A stretch of 64,000 nucleotides of DNA from Plutella xylostella (GCF_932276165.1 NC_063988.1:7502001-7566000); one strand, 5' to 3'. Positions 32,640-44,879 are shown, counted from the stretch's first letter. A program made the numbers and translations. The notes: generated by a model from the letters alone, not told the origin.

Positions 32640-35600
32640 TCACGGGTCAGTCTCCCAGGGCAGCCAGGCCGGGCGCAGCGCGGGGTCAATAGGCGTGGGG
32701 GCCGGGGCCGCTCGCAGCGCGTTCAGGATCCGCTTCACTCCTCGGAAGCCCACCGTGGTGATGATCACCGCGCCCAAAACGCAGGCTCCGCCGAGAGACG
32801 CCCAGAGAGCCTGACGGGTGAGGGGTTAGGTTGTGATGTACTTGCTGGAATACTTACATACATAAAATATGCTCAGGATTGTAATCCCCAAGGGGTAGTC
32901 AGAGGTGGCTCGCAATTTACTTGGAATCTGACGTATAAATGCTGACGTCTATAAAGTCGGTAAATGTCACACCAATCACAACGCCATATTTATGGCGAAT
33001 CGCGATGTAGTGACCTTTTACTACGTCGATATCGAAACCCTACATCAGGTAGGTACAGGATGAAAGGATTATACTTAAGCTATTACAAACATGCGAACTA
33101 TCTTATCAGGCTAGAGGCCGCTATCTCGCAATTAAAGACAAGAACATAAGAGATACAGATAGGTAAATTATTAATAACCCTCGTTTTATCTTCTATTTTG
33201 TAATGATTTTTGACACACTCATCTGTTTACGTACGGAAATTTTATGAAACTTGTCAGAACAATCTCGGTAATTGGATACAGTTAGGGAATTTGTGGAAAA
33301 GGTTTGAACTTTGCTTCTGATGTACCTACTGCACACTTAATCATATTTATATCTGGAGTTATAGCTTATTATGGAGCTGTAATAAGAAACGTAAAAAAAC
33401 AACTTACATAAGTAAGCACCGTCACTTTTCTGGCTTGCACTGGATCTGAAACAATCATAATTATCAGTTGGTGTACCTAAGTATACCTAGCTAGTATGCA
33501 CACTGACACTGAGTAAATATTGAAAAAAATTAGTCTATTTTCAGCTGCAGTATGGTAGAAAAGGGCATATTCAATCATTTGACCATTTTTGAATAGAATA
33601 CTAGAAAAGTCGTATGAAAAAGTTTTGTAAGATGGAGCAAGGAGCAAGTAGTTAAAGGAAAACCCTGAAGTGGAAAAAAAACTAAAAGAGCAACCAAAAC
33701 ACATACACAATGATGCTTTATGTAGACCCATACAAGCTTTCGCGCCCGGTAGCGATAGGTTCCTAACACCCATGCTATACTCGCATTGATAGCGTGAGAG
33801 CAATGATATTACTCAAGCCTAAATAGGCATTAACATTGAAGACTTTAAAGAGATATTAAAAAATCCAGTAACAAATACCATACGCCGTCACTTTCCCGGC
33901 CGGCCCCATGCACCCTCTCTCATCGATCAGGCTGACCCTCGCCAGCAGTTTGACATCCAGCACTATGGTCCTCTTCCCGCCCCGCTCCCCGCTCCGCTCG
34001 GTCACAGGCAACAGGCGCCAGCGGGGGGAGTCGCCCTCCGCCACCGCTCCGCTAGCGCTTATCACTTTGGACGCGGTATCTGAGAACCAGGGGGCCGGGT
34101 GCGCGTCTGATACCATCTGCTTGCCGATGCTGTGGGAGAGGGAAGGCTGGTTAGGTTAGGTTTTTGGCTAGGGTTGATCATTGTGAAATTTTAGCCGTCA
34201 AACTTAGTAAAGGAACTCGGTATGCCTAGAAAGACGTTCTTCAACTGCATGTTGGCTGCTGCTGGAAAGAAATCTGCATTTTCTGGGTGAGGGTTTTCAC
34301 CCTAACAGGGCCACCACAGTCTGCCATCAAGAAGACTTAAAATAACCAAGTGGCATAAGCTATAATATAGCCATAACATGGAACATATGATGGTCCTCTA
34401 CTATGAATAGGGAGAGGAACGCCAATGTTGTAGAGTTCCTCAGAAGAGGTCTACATAAGTGCAGTTATTACTGGCTCATGCAGATGATAACGGAATTATA
34501 TCCAGAAGACAGGACGGCAATTAGGGAATTATATGCTCCAACCTGACAACATAGGTTAGGGAATTCTGTGTACGGTACGAACCTGACAAAATAAGCTTGT
34601 TTCTTCAGCCCCGGCGGCAGCCTCAACGGCTGGCGCGGCGGCGGCAGCGTCCAGGTTATGTTGATGAACAGCTCCCCCGCTACTGACACCGTGTGCGCGT
34701 CGACAGATGGGGCTGGCAGCCGCGGTGCGTGTGCACACGAACACACGCCTGACACGCACTCTGGTGGGGGAGATTAGGGTTTAAGTGTGTTTTTATAGGA
34801 GATAGGGGATTCGGGTGTCGTATAGTCTGGTGCAAGAATCTCGATTAAAGAAATTGGGCTACAGTCTTATTTGCCACGAAACGCAAATTTACTGCAGGAA
34901 CCAGTCTACATAAAATAAGCTCATGATGTAGCCCGTGACGGGGTTACTTAGATTACGTAGATACGTCCATTAAACTCTGCACGTTTTATTGGAAGAAGTC
35001 TTCAAAGTTGAACGGAAAAAGGGAAACTATTGTATGGATAAATACATTTACACTTAGTAACCATAGGACGCTGACGACCATAAAATTTTATGTCCAGCAG
35101 TGAACAATTGTTTGATGATGATGATGAAACAGATAAGTTTAACTATATTTCCTTTACGCAACTGCGTAGTCCGGAGGGTATTGTTTTTCCTAGACAAACA
35201 AAGCAAACGTAACCTAGAACCTAACATAACATCGAACTCGAAAGTAAATATTTGTGTGTACATAAAATCTGCACAGTTAGGGATTCGAACCTGCGGCTGC
35301 CTTACGTTGGTAATGTTTGTTGGCATCTATTGAGTACCTAAGTATTGTATTATATTGGAAATAAATGGTACCCTTATGTACATGCAGATCGCGTTCCATG
35401 TGATTAATTTTACAAATCTGATATCATTAGATATTTTAGGACGGATTGACATACATAAAAAACGCACAGCTCGTAATTAAATTAGTCATATGTAGGTCAT
35501 AGCCAATGAACGTATAGTTCTCTAAGGGACATGACATCCTCAAAGGCTGGAGTATTATTTTCATCTACGCTTGGCAGGCGGGAGATGTCACACAACCATG

Positions 35601-38600
35601 GAAGTAATAAGTACCTACTTAGTTGTACGTACCTAAGTACTTAATACTTCCATGCACACAACACAAAATTTTAACACTTTACATTATACTCCGACCATGA
35701 GAAAGGGTAAAACTAAACCCTCTACGCGACCCTAAAGGTCGAATCACGAAGATATGGCAGGCAAATGTACAAATCATCAATATGCATAACCAAATTTGGA
35801 TTTATTTTACAATAAGAAAGACTTTTTCCCCGCGTAAGGTTTCTTAGAGGAAATTATATTACCGGTGAGAATTGTGCCTGATTTCCTTTTATCAGCAAAC
35901 GCACGCTTTGTCGCCTTTATTGGAACTTTGGGAGGCGAAATCATAGAAACTCAGAAATAATATCATCGTAATGAAAATCTAGAACTTAATTTCTATCACC
36001 TTTTGTTTTAGTCTGAATATAGGTTTATCTTGATTACGACATAGCCTGTTATAGCTAATAGCACAGGCATAGGTATTTGTAAGGGAAGTTGATTGTCATT
36101 TAGGTAGGTACCTGTCGAGAGTCAAACACCGATAGACATACGTACCGTACGTACACCATTATTGAATGAAATACGATACATTGCTTTACGAAATATCGAT
36201 ATTACAACAGGGCAAAAGTGGTATAACAAGCCGGAAAGGGTGTGTCTTGGTTCAGCTTTTTGTTTGACGCAAAAAAACCTCAGATCGACCCGTTATTACT
36301 TACTTTGTATTTGTATCTGCTATTTGTTCCTGTACCCCTATAATAATAATATGTGGGGACATCTCACACACGGCCATCCAATCCCAAGCTAGGCAGAGCT
36401 ATATGGGCATAATCAGACAGCTGATATACCTATCTACATACATATATATACCTAGATACATACTAACACCCAAGACCCCGGTAACAAATATCTGTCTTTA
36501 AACAAATATCTGCCCCAGCCAGGGATCGAACCCGGGACCTTCGGCATAGCAGTCAGGGTCACTATCCACCTGGAGTTCGATGGAACTCCACAGCTGCGAT
36601 CTGGCTCCGAGCCTGAGTAGTGCCGCATAGTGTAGCCTAGCCCTAGGTGTGTCTTGGCCCTGTTCAAGGCGAGCGGACGCGTTTTGCGTCCATCGCGGCT
36701 GAATTCGTTGCTCAATCTGAACACGCTCCGATTTTACCATCTATCGCCGACGTCAGCGTAGGTCATCCGCGTCGCACTGAACAGGCTCTTACTCTTCAGC
36801 CACACATACTCACCGTCCATCTCCACGTGTAAATTAGCGGCCGTGTGTCCGTCCCAGGGGTGCGCGGTGAGACGCACGCTGTACGCGCAGCCGGGCCGCA
36901 CGCCGCAGCCGCCCGCCGCCGGGCTCGCCTGAGCTGGGACTACCCACCAGGTAGAGTCCTGGGGCGATGGTAGGTTGGTTAAAAGATGGTATTGAAATAT
37001 CTAGCAAATGCAAGCACAAACGCACAGCCCGTTAAAATCCACAGCAGGATCGACAATCTTCACGCTTAGCACAGCGGTTATGCAGTTTGGAGTTATTCCA
37101 CAACATAAACATTTGACACCCAAGATTCCAATACAAATATCTTTCCTGGCCGGGGATCGAACCAGGACCCATAAAGCAGTCAGTGTCAGTAACTACCACA
37201 CCATCTAGTCGTCATAAAATACTTAACAACCGTTAAAAATACTAAACCAACCTTAAAAAAAGGTAAAATTTTAACTAGTCGGAAGGAATATTATTATGTA
37301 TTATTTAACTTTCCGTAGGCAGGTAAGTAGATACTAAGATGTTGTCAAAGCAGGATAATGTAGGGCAAGGGTACACGACCGCAGGTGTCCCGTGGGTCGC
37401 GGTGACAACTGACCCGTTTTTCCGATGACATAAATGGACCAAACTATGTGGATAAAATATAGGACAACACCGTAGATGTAATAATAGGAATGCCCGAAAG
37501 AAGCTTCCCCGAGTGGCGTAACAACTGTACTTAGTTTACGTATATAGGCATCCTGGGAAGTCAGTGACTGGTGCTGCTCTGATTGGCTATATAATCCATT
37601 CACCATGGTATTGTACTAACTATAACTGACCACGGTGAGAAACCTAGCCGCTCTCTAGTCGAGCCGCTTTTCTCTGTACATTTGTGTTTTTGAATGAGTA
37701 TATTAATGCACTGAACTTGTTGGGTAAGTGGGCAACCCGACTGTCAGATATGTTTTCAAGCTGCCCGAAGGCCTCTGAGTCGGCCCTGACTAGGCTTAAC
37801 GACTGCTGCCGAAGCAACAACCGTGCCGTCCGTAGCACGGAAGCGTCCAAAAAAGAACCAATGGGTTAAGCAACAACTGGCACTTCTGATTGAAGTGCCA
37901 GTTGTTGCTTAACCTCAGTGATCGTAAACGGACGCTTCTAAATATGGTTTTAATGATATTTGAAGTGCTCACCCCTGGTATATTGTACTCGTAGCACAGG
38001 GGCATCTCGCAGTCAGTGGTGGGCGTCTCGCTGCGGATCTCCAGAGAATAGTCCTCGGCTGGAGTGCCTGAAACAAACGTGATGGTGATATATGCATTCG
38101 TTTATTGATCTTTGAAAATATGAATGTATCCGCTAACACATGCTACAGTATAATATGCTTTAGTTTTAAAGATATTACGGCCCATCACTGCAAGATAATG
38201 ACAGAAGACAATCACAAAAGACGCAAACATTTTGAGAAACGTTAGCTTTTTGGATCTATGGAAAAGCTAAGATTTGGCCCATGAATTTCAGGTTGTTAAT
38301 GCAGGTAGCCATCGAACTAGGATTACCAACATAGATCCTTTCCTCTTTAAGCTAATACAAAAGTGAGCCAAAAACATCTGCAGTAGACGAGATAACTCGT
38401 AGTAGTAAATAAGCGTAGCCTTCCAGTTCACTGCACCACACAAAATGGTTTTATGAGGGAGGCCGAGGGCTTCTACTCTTCGGCGCTTCTTTGAACAGCT
38501 CTATGTCTAACAGTCGACCATTAATAATTATTATTGGCTGATCATAACCAAGTATCCTTACCAATGACGACCGAATGGCGTAGTGGTTAGTGACCCTGAC

Positions 38601-41600
38601 TACTGAGCCGATGGTCCCGGGTTCGAATCCCGGCTGGGGCAGATATTTGTTTAAATACAGATATTTGTTCTCGGGTCTTGGATGTGCCCGTAAAATGGCA
38701 ATAGGCCCGCCCCCTATTACATTGGGACTAACATAACGCTCTGGCGAAAAGTGGGTGCAGCAATGCACCTCTGCCTACCCCGCAAGGGAGTACATTAGTA
38801 CAAGGCGTGAGTGTATGTATGATGTATCCTTACCAAGGGGCGGTGCCCAGGTCACGTTGAACATGAGCTCGTGGTCGGAGTCGGGCAGCGGCGCCGGCAC
38901 CACCGCCAGCTGGCGAGGCACCCCCGCGTGCCGCACTGTGTGTCCCGCTTGTTCCTGGGGACCACGGCTGGGTTAGAGAGAGAGATAGGTGTAGTGGACA
39001 ACTAAAGGTCACCGCACATACAAAGCGTAGCCTCTTTTTTTCTGTCAACCAGTAGAACGCGAGCTCGCGATCGCCTGGTTGACAGAATAAGGCGATCCGT
39101 TTACGTTACGCTTTTATATGTGGTGAAACCCTTAAAAGGGCTATCCTATTTCTCTAGATAAACCAAGGAACTGTACTCCCAATTTGCGTAATGTTCATGT
39201 TCTTGTGCCTAAGTACGCACATACCTATCCACCTCTGTTAGTCTAAAAGTACCTATGTGCAGTGGCGGATTAAGAGCATCGGAGGCCCTAAGCACAAAGC
39301 CTGTGTAGGCCCCTAATTTAGAACTATTTGTTCCTTGAGAAAGAGTGACAAAACAGTTCAATAGCTAAAACGTCCTATAACTTTTCTATAAAAAAGGATG
39401 TTAAACATTTTTTTTAAATTGCTTGCCTTAAAGGCAAAACAAAATCTCATTAGGTAAGGAATAACATTAGAAATAAGGTAAATTGTATACTAACACGTTG
39501 GATGATTTCCCAAATAAACAGTTTATTATTATATAAAGGCCTACGAGGGTACACTACATAATTCCGAATTACTTTTTTACGAATATGAATATAACGATTT
39601 TTATAATTACGAATTTCAAAGTTCCGAATAATTCACAATCCCGAATTTCAAGTTTCCGAATAATGAAAATCACGAATAGTTGATAAAACGAAATTTCAAA
39701 CAATACATTTATTAAAATGACGAAAGTCAAATTTCCGAATATTATAATTTCGATGTTTCAAATGTACGATTTTGTATTATATCAAATTGCTAAAATTACG
39801 AATCCCGAAGTTTTAATATTCCGAAAATACAAATCCCCGAATGTAATTTAGTTGACAAGAAATAAGTAGTTATCTATTATATGTACATGTATTTTTAAGC
39901 TAGTTATATTATGTGAAACGCTATGCTCCGCTTCGCTGCGCTCCGCTTCGTTTTTTTGGATGTGCCCGTAAAATGGCAATAGGCCCGGCCCCCTATTACA
40001 TTGGGACTAATATAACACTGGCGAAAAGTGGGTGCAGCAATGCACCTAACCTGCCTACCAGGCAAGGGAGTACATAAGTACAAGGTGTGAGTGTTTATAT
40101 ATATTATATAATAAATTGGTATTTTATTTTTCGTAATAAAAAATCTTCGTGATTATAATATTCAAAATTATAATTTTCGTCGTTTTTATAATTCGGTATT
40201 TTAAAAAATCGGTATTGCAATATTTCGTAAATTACATATTCGGTGTTATCAAATTCGGAAAAAAGTTTTTCGGAATATTTGGGTGTTCCCGGCCTACGAC
40301 ACTCGCAAGTATCACCACAGTTACAACTGCGCAGGTATGCGGAGCTATCACACGGCACAGTTAAGTACGCGCAAGCCAAATTTTTGTCAAAATGGTCGGC
40401 GTGGCAACTGGAAATGTTTCTCAATGAGGAACAATTTCTTCTACTGGTATATTTTCAATGTTTGCAAAACAACTACAATTTTTTCACTAGAAAAACGTCT
40501 AGTTGCCTTCTATTCCCAAAAATAAAACGGTAAGTACACGATCGAAGTGGACAAAAAAATTGCTGTAAAATTGAAAAAATCATTTACATGTTAAACTACT
40601 CAAGGATTTAAGAGAAGACTCTAATGAATGGCTAAATTATTAAAATTTCAAACATGTCGAAAAATGCGCAAGCCGCCCTTCGGGGTTGGCGCGGTATACA
40701 GTTTTACCACCTATTCGCACAGTAAGCCATGTTCAGTACAAGCCGGCCTGAGCACGAGCAGGCAAAACTGTGGTGATACTTACGCGTGTGGTAGGCCCTT
40801 TACCAACCACACGCACGGTATTCCGTGTTTGAGCCGACCTGCGCAGGCAAAACTGTGTTGATACCATAGAGACTAGCACTTGTACTTGTTATTCTATGGT
40901 GATACTTACGCGTGTGGTAGGCCATTTAATCAGAGCAAACTCATAACATCGGACTTATTGTGGATGAATATATAAAATGTTGGTATAAAATGAAACAGCA
41001 GCAGAGGATGGGGGCCCCTGGAGACCCGGGGCCCCAAGCACGTGCTTGTCGTGCTTATAGGTTAATCCGCCACTGCCTATGTGGACTGAATTGCTTGTGT
41101 ATATGACCAAAAATAAATAAAATGAAACTCGGTTCGGGATTTTAGGAGTTACGCTCCGTTACCACAGACAGATACACAGATACACGATAACACCCCTCTT
41201 ATTACGTCGGGGATTTAAAAACAGACCGTGATTGTAGGTACAAGTATACACACTTGTTTTGTTACCGTGCCATACTAACAAACAGTCAATGTTTGAATTA
41301 ATGAATAGGTGTTTGTGAGTTTAACAAGGTACAAAAGTAACTATTTATATGAATCTGATTGTACTGAATGAGTTCTTTAGAATGTATACTAACATATTCA
41401 AGCACTATTAAAGATACCCAATAATACTATAAACTTATAAAACTCAACAATATTATTGAAAACAATTGAAGCCATTTATTTATTGCGATGGTGGTCAAAG
41501 GTGAGTTGCATGCAATAAAATGAGATCTCATGTAGAAGACACGAGTGACTCTAGTGATAATGTTATATTAGAATTTCATTGACTGACTCACAAACTGTAT

Positions 41601-43280
41601 TAGCGGAGGGTGACGATGCATGTCATTTTGAACAATGTCCGGATTTCCGACATGCCTGCGACTCGGAAGTCCGTCCGGGCCGCTTTCCCGGACCGGATAT
41701 TCCCCGGAAAAGCCCCCGGAACCCACCCCGGACACACACCAACACGGGAAAAACAAGATGGCCAACACAAACAAACGACTACACATCTTTGGCACATTTT
41801 AAATCACTACGATTATAAATTAGATTTAAGTACTTGTTAGTATTGTTATTGAATCGTAATTTGCCATATCCTGAATCACATTTTTCACTCACACACTTTC
41901 AATATAGACACTAAATTGATTGCGGTAAATACATACATGCGTTTATTTAGGCATTTCACTTAATTTCACATTTCAATAAATCTAGAATATGTTTTTTTAT
42001 TACACCCAATCAAACTAAACAAACTGGTAAATTAGTTTTGTTCCGTAACACTCATTATTTCCCCGTCGCGATCAGATTGCTACTGATATAGATATTTTTG
42101 TATCCACAAACGTTTCATTTAGTAAAGTGTTGTTTATTATGGATAACCTATATTTGTATAGGTACCTATAAGTAGTAAGTACAACGATGTTGTTTTTTTT
42201 CATATTACTGTAATTCTACCGTAATAATATTTCAGCTTACAAAATACACATACGTATTTAGTTTACACAAACGAGAAGAAAATAATAAACAAAATAAGCG
42301 AGGAATATAACGAGTATACTTATAATTATCTTTTCATGTGGTTTGGAGAGCCTGTCTCTCGATGTAAGCAGGTCAAAGATCAAAGCTTATAAGTTTATGT
42401 AATATCGTAGCGGTAGGATTAATCAGGCATTTTACAGAATAAACATAATGAGACAGGATATTAAAAATATATAGGTAGGAATGTAACTTGTCGCGTCGAG
42501 AAATCGATATAAATTTGAAGGAGTTGACTGAAAGTTAAATAAGTGGCCGCTCCACGGGATCGTTATAAACGTCGATAAATCGTTGTCCTTTCTAAATGGC
42601 GCGTTCCACCAATCACAGCGCCGTATTTATGGCAAATCGCCATACATGTAGCGACGTTTACGACGTAATCCGTAAGCAATGAACCCGTGTAGCGGCAGTA
42701 GGAGTGGTAGGTGCCTTATTTTTGTTTTTCATGATTCCTTTAACGAGAACCTTAGCACATCCCTATAACCATAAATAACTGATTGTTTATCAAGTGTACT
42801 GTAACTATTTATCAATTTGCCGTACAAATCGAAGATAATTGTTATTAGTTCTTTCGTACGCAATGGGCTGGATGCCGTTGCCGAGATAAGAGATAAGATA
42901 GTTCAGGAAATATTGAAAAATGATTGATCGCACTGTGCGAAGCTAAATAGGACTACAGAATAGGTTAAGGGCCGTTTCTCTACTAAGGTCCTGGAATATA
43001 AATGTTGCGGTAGGCAGGAATTTATTTAAAAAAAATATATTTTAGTATTTTGTTTCGACGACATTACAATTTAATCTTATCTAGGTAATGATCATTCGAC
43101 TATGATATAACTTATTACTTATCTCAAATCCGTCCGTTACCATGTATTGAATCGTGAATTTTATGAATCATAAGGATAAGGAAAATCATTAATGTAAATG
43201 CGAAAATGTATTTCTAGTTATGTCTTTCACGTTGCAACGTTTATACATCATAACTAATATTATAAATGCGAAAGTAACTG

Positions 43281-43311
<31 letters not shown>

Positions 43312-44829
43312 TACTCTTTCACGCCAAAACTACTGAACGGATTTGGATGAAATTTGGTATACATACGGTCTAGACCCTGGGAAAGAACATAGGCTACTTT
43401 TTATCCCGGAATTCCCGGGAAAACTTTTTAAGGCGAAGCGAAGCGCGCGGGAACAGCTAGTGAATAATAAAAGGATAAAGAAGTAGTAAGTCTACAATTA
43501 ATTTATAGGCCCAGGTCTAGTTGATTATTGTGATTAACAACTATTTAAGTTAAATATAATAATATTGAAAAAGAAGTTGGTATAGAGTACTTAAATATTT
43601 TTTGCCGTTTTTAAATGATATACATACCTACTTATATGTTAACCTTGAGCGTCTATCCCGTGACGTGGCTTGATCCGAACTACGAGTATATATAGAGAGA
43701 GGTACGATCAATACAAAGACGACCTCGGAAAAGTCTTGCAAACTTTTATTTAACCTCTTTTGCGTGTAGATTTAACGACCGTCAGGAAAAGCTTCGAGTA
43801 AAAGAAAGCAGATCATCTTAAATACAAACGATGTAATAAAACTGGTCATTTCGATGTTGATTTTATATACAGGGAGGTAAAAATCTGCGTCAAATCGATT
43901 AACAGACGTTTTGTAGGAGGTACAAAAATACTGATTGCTAAAATAGTGAAACGCACATGTCCAACAAAAAGTCAGAAAAATTAATAAAGAAATGATAAGA
44001 ACGATCAATTTACACTAAACTTTTATCGATCCTATAAAAAGTGTTAAAAAAATATGTGTATGTACTTAATCAAATCAGAAGGAAGAAAAATCGGCCCTAT
44101 TATCTTACAAATCGGTCGTATGCGGGCACCCTTAAATGTGTCTGGTCCCTTATTCACGATTCATGTCGTGACGGATTGACGCGACTACGACGCGGTATGA
44201 TAATAATAATATGAATTTGATGTACCGGGAGGCTCAAACACAAGCTTCAGCATCTGGGGAAGCCTTCAAGAGGAAGTGATGCTTGCGAGCTTGCAAAAGC
44301 TTTCAAAAGGAATAAAGTTAATACAAAATTGTGAAGTGGGATATGATAATGGTCGAGCATTACGATATTTTAGTTCAAGCACTAAATACAGTAGTACTTA
44401 CTGAATTTTCAGGATGAATTTTAGATACTACCTTATACCTGTGTCTTATAGTCATAGAGATTTTACATCAACTATCTAAACGACTGGATCCTTTGTCAAA
44501 TTATCTACTAATTAAAATGTATACACAGATAAAAGACTCACATTTTGCCTCCCAGGATTTTCAGGAACCAAATAAGGCGCCGAATTAAGCACGTCGATTT
44601 CAGATGTCTCCGCCGTTTCCTCCGCAGGTACTGTCGCGAACGCCGCCGTTACAGCATCTTGATTCGGCAGCATTGTAGTGGGGGAGACGGTGTTCGATGC
44701 TAGGAATTCCGGGAGGATCCTTATAATGTGTTTTCCGGGTAAAAGGGGCATCTTTCTGGGAACCTCCACAACGCTGGAGCACGTCTGTGCGAACACTAGT
44801 ACACAACACACTGACAGCAGCCATGGCAT
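32640..44829 (-). CDS. signal-peptide, FN3-like, single-pass membrane protein (receptor-like), eight exons
   Basis: Exons on the minus strand: 44829-44542, 38954-38834, 38067-37973, 36958-36814, 34760-34583, 34129-33879, 33445-33426 (20-nt microexon) and 32810-32640. All phases agree (0,1,0,1,2,1,0), giving about 422 residues. Residues 1-19 are a signal peptide (MPWLLSVCCVLVFAQTCSS). Residues 20-96 are a Pro/Thr-rich linker. Residues about 110-216 form one fibronectin-III-like domain (LMFNVTWAPPLGTPAEDY ... YSVRLTAHPWDG). A Cys-rich spacer follows (ECVSGVCSCAH). A second FN3-like domain spans about 225-360 (LFINITWTLPPP ... GKVTAYD). The membrane segment is about 369-388 (ASLGGACVLGAVIITTVGF), then a short basic/Pro tail. 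Architecture fits a cell-surface receptor such as an insect Torso- or Tie-like kinase receptor, but no kinase exon is visible and I cannot name it. The terminal TGA lies inside a strong GTGAGT donor, so the tail may continue by splicing. Confidence 0.72.
33426..33445 (-). CDS. 20-nt microexon of the FN3-like gene
   Basis: Flanked by TTGTTTCAG acceptor and GTGACG donor. It takes phase 1 from the preceding exon (TAT G) and returns phase 0, encoding D-PVQARK between the end of the FN3 domain and the membrane segment. Without it the last exon is out of frame, unless a cryptic GTGACG donor inside exon 6 is used. Confidence 0.6.
34420..34500 (+). repeat. possible decayed RTE tail in intron
   Basis: GAGTTCCTCAGAAGAGGTCT followed by ACTGGCTCATGCAGATGATA faintly follows the RTE 3'-end pattern seen at 51208-51390. 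Confidence 0.25.
36350..36575 (-). mobile_element. tRNA-derived SINE, minus orientation, intron
   Basis: On the minus strand the B box GGGTTCGATCCCTGG is at about 36530, followed by CAGATATTTGTT motifs, CTTGGGTGTTAGTATG and the body CCTAGCTTGGGATTGG. It ends in an ATTATTATT tail near 36350. The A-box side is cut at about 36573. Confidence 0.65.
36655..36790. mobile_element. decayed Harbinger-like MITE (relative of 32400)
   Basis: The right end AGCGTAGGTCATCCGCGTCG then CACTGAACAGG mirrors the 32400 family. The left end CCTGTTCAAGGCGAGCGGAC is diverged. Confidence 0.55.
37100..37206 (-). mobile_element. SINE fragment, minus orientation, intron
   Basis: The minus strand carries ATGGTGTGGTAGTTACTGAC (A-box region), GGTTCGATCCCCGGCC (B box) and AGATATTTGTATTGG. 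Confidence 0.6.
37718..37945. repeat. interspersed repeat, family A copy 3, rearranged
   Basis: Shares GTAAGTGGGCAACCCGACTG, CTAGGCTTAACGACTGCTGC and AGCACGGAAGCGTCCA with the copies at 4675 and 9785. It has an internal 23-bp perfect hairpin (37864-37886 / 37892-37914) not present in the other copies. Confidence 0.65.
38455..38545 (+). repeat. decayed RTE 3' end
   Basis: GGGAGGCCGAGGGCTTCTAC, CGGCGCTTCTTTGAACAGCT, CTATGTCTAACAGTCG then TTATTGGCTGAT follow the order of the 51208-51390 element in degraded form. Confidence 0.4.
38565..38823 (+). mobile_element. full-length SINE at an exon border, 13-bp target duplication
   Basis: Same family as 31808 (GGCGTAGTGGTTAGTGACCC, GGTTCGAATCCCGG, GGTGCAGCAATGCACC). 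GTATCCTTACCAA is present at 38552-38564 and 38824-38836. The right copy spans the exon 2/intron 2 boundary of the FN3-like gene, so the SINE sits in intron 2 about ten bases from the donor and duplicated it. Confidence 0.88.
39007..39130. mobile_element. ~124-bp MITE in intron 1
   Basis: Inverted ends GGTCACCGCACATACAAAGC and GCTTTTATATGTGGTGAAACC with an inner pair CTGTCAACCAG/CTGGTTGACAG. There is no coding content. Confidence 0.65.
39260..41075. mobile_element. non-autonomous hAT element, composite copy 2 (1,816 bp)
   Basis: Same length as 26019-27834 and, by eye, identical throughout, including all shadow reading frames. It is flanked by a different 8-bp target duplication, CCTATGTG (39252-39259, 41076-41083), so it is an independent insertion. 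It lies in intron 1 of the FN3-like gene and also carries the nested 9-bp-TSD element (39547-40290) and SINE fragment. Confidence 0.9.
41084..43250. other. intron 1 sequence, mostly unremarkable
   Basis: A GC-rich patch at about 41600-41770 is open in several frames; one minus-strand frame begins MPKMCSRLFVLAILFFPCWC, like a signal peptide, but no family or splice context supports it. A MITE lies at 42546-42696. Confidence 0.4.
42546..42696. mobile_element. 151-bp MITE
   Basis: Ends GCCGCTCCACGGGATCG and GAACCCGTGTAGCGGC. The internal block ACCAATCACAGCGCCGTATT resembles 32965-33035, so the family is dispersed. Confidence 0.55.
43253..43461 (+). repeat. GTCT-microsatellite-associated repeat, copy 2
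   Basis: Near-identical to 28322-28534, from TAATATTATAAATGCGAAAG to GCGCGGGAACAGCTAGT. Confidence 0.65.
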
Positions 44830-44879
44830 CTTGTTCTACTACTAGCTACAGTGCCATGCTTCATTTGTCGTCGATATCA

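Noticed and set aside
33879..33890. Direct splicing from the internal GTGACG donor (after GPAGK) to the TM exon
   Set aside because: It is in phase and remains possible, but the microexon route preserves the expected FN3 strand end (KVTAYD) and uses well-formed flanking sites, so it is preferred.
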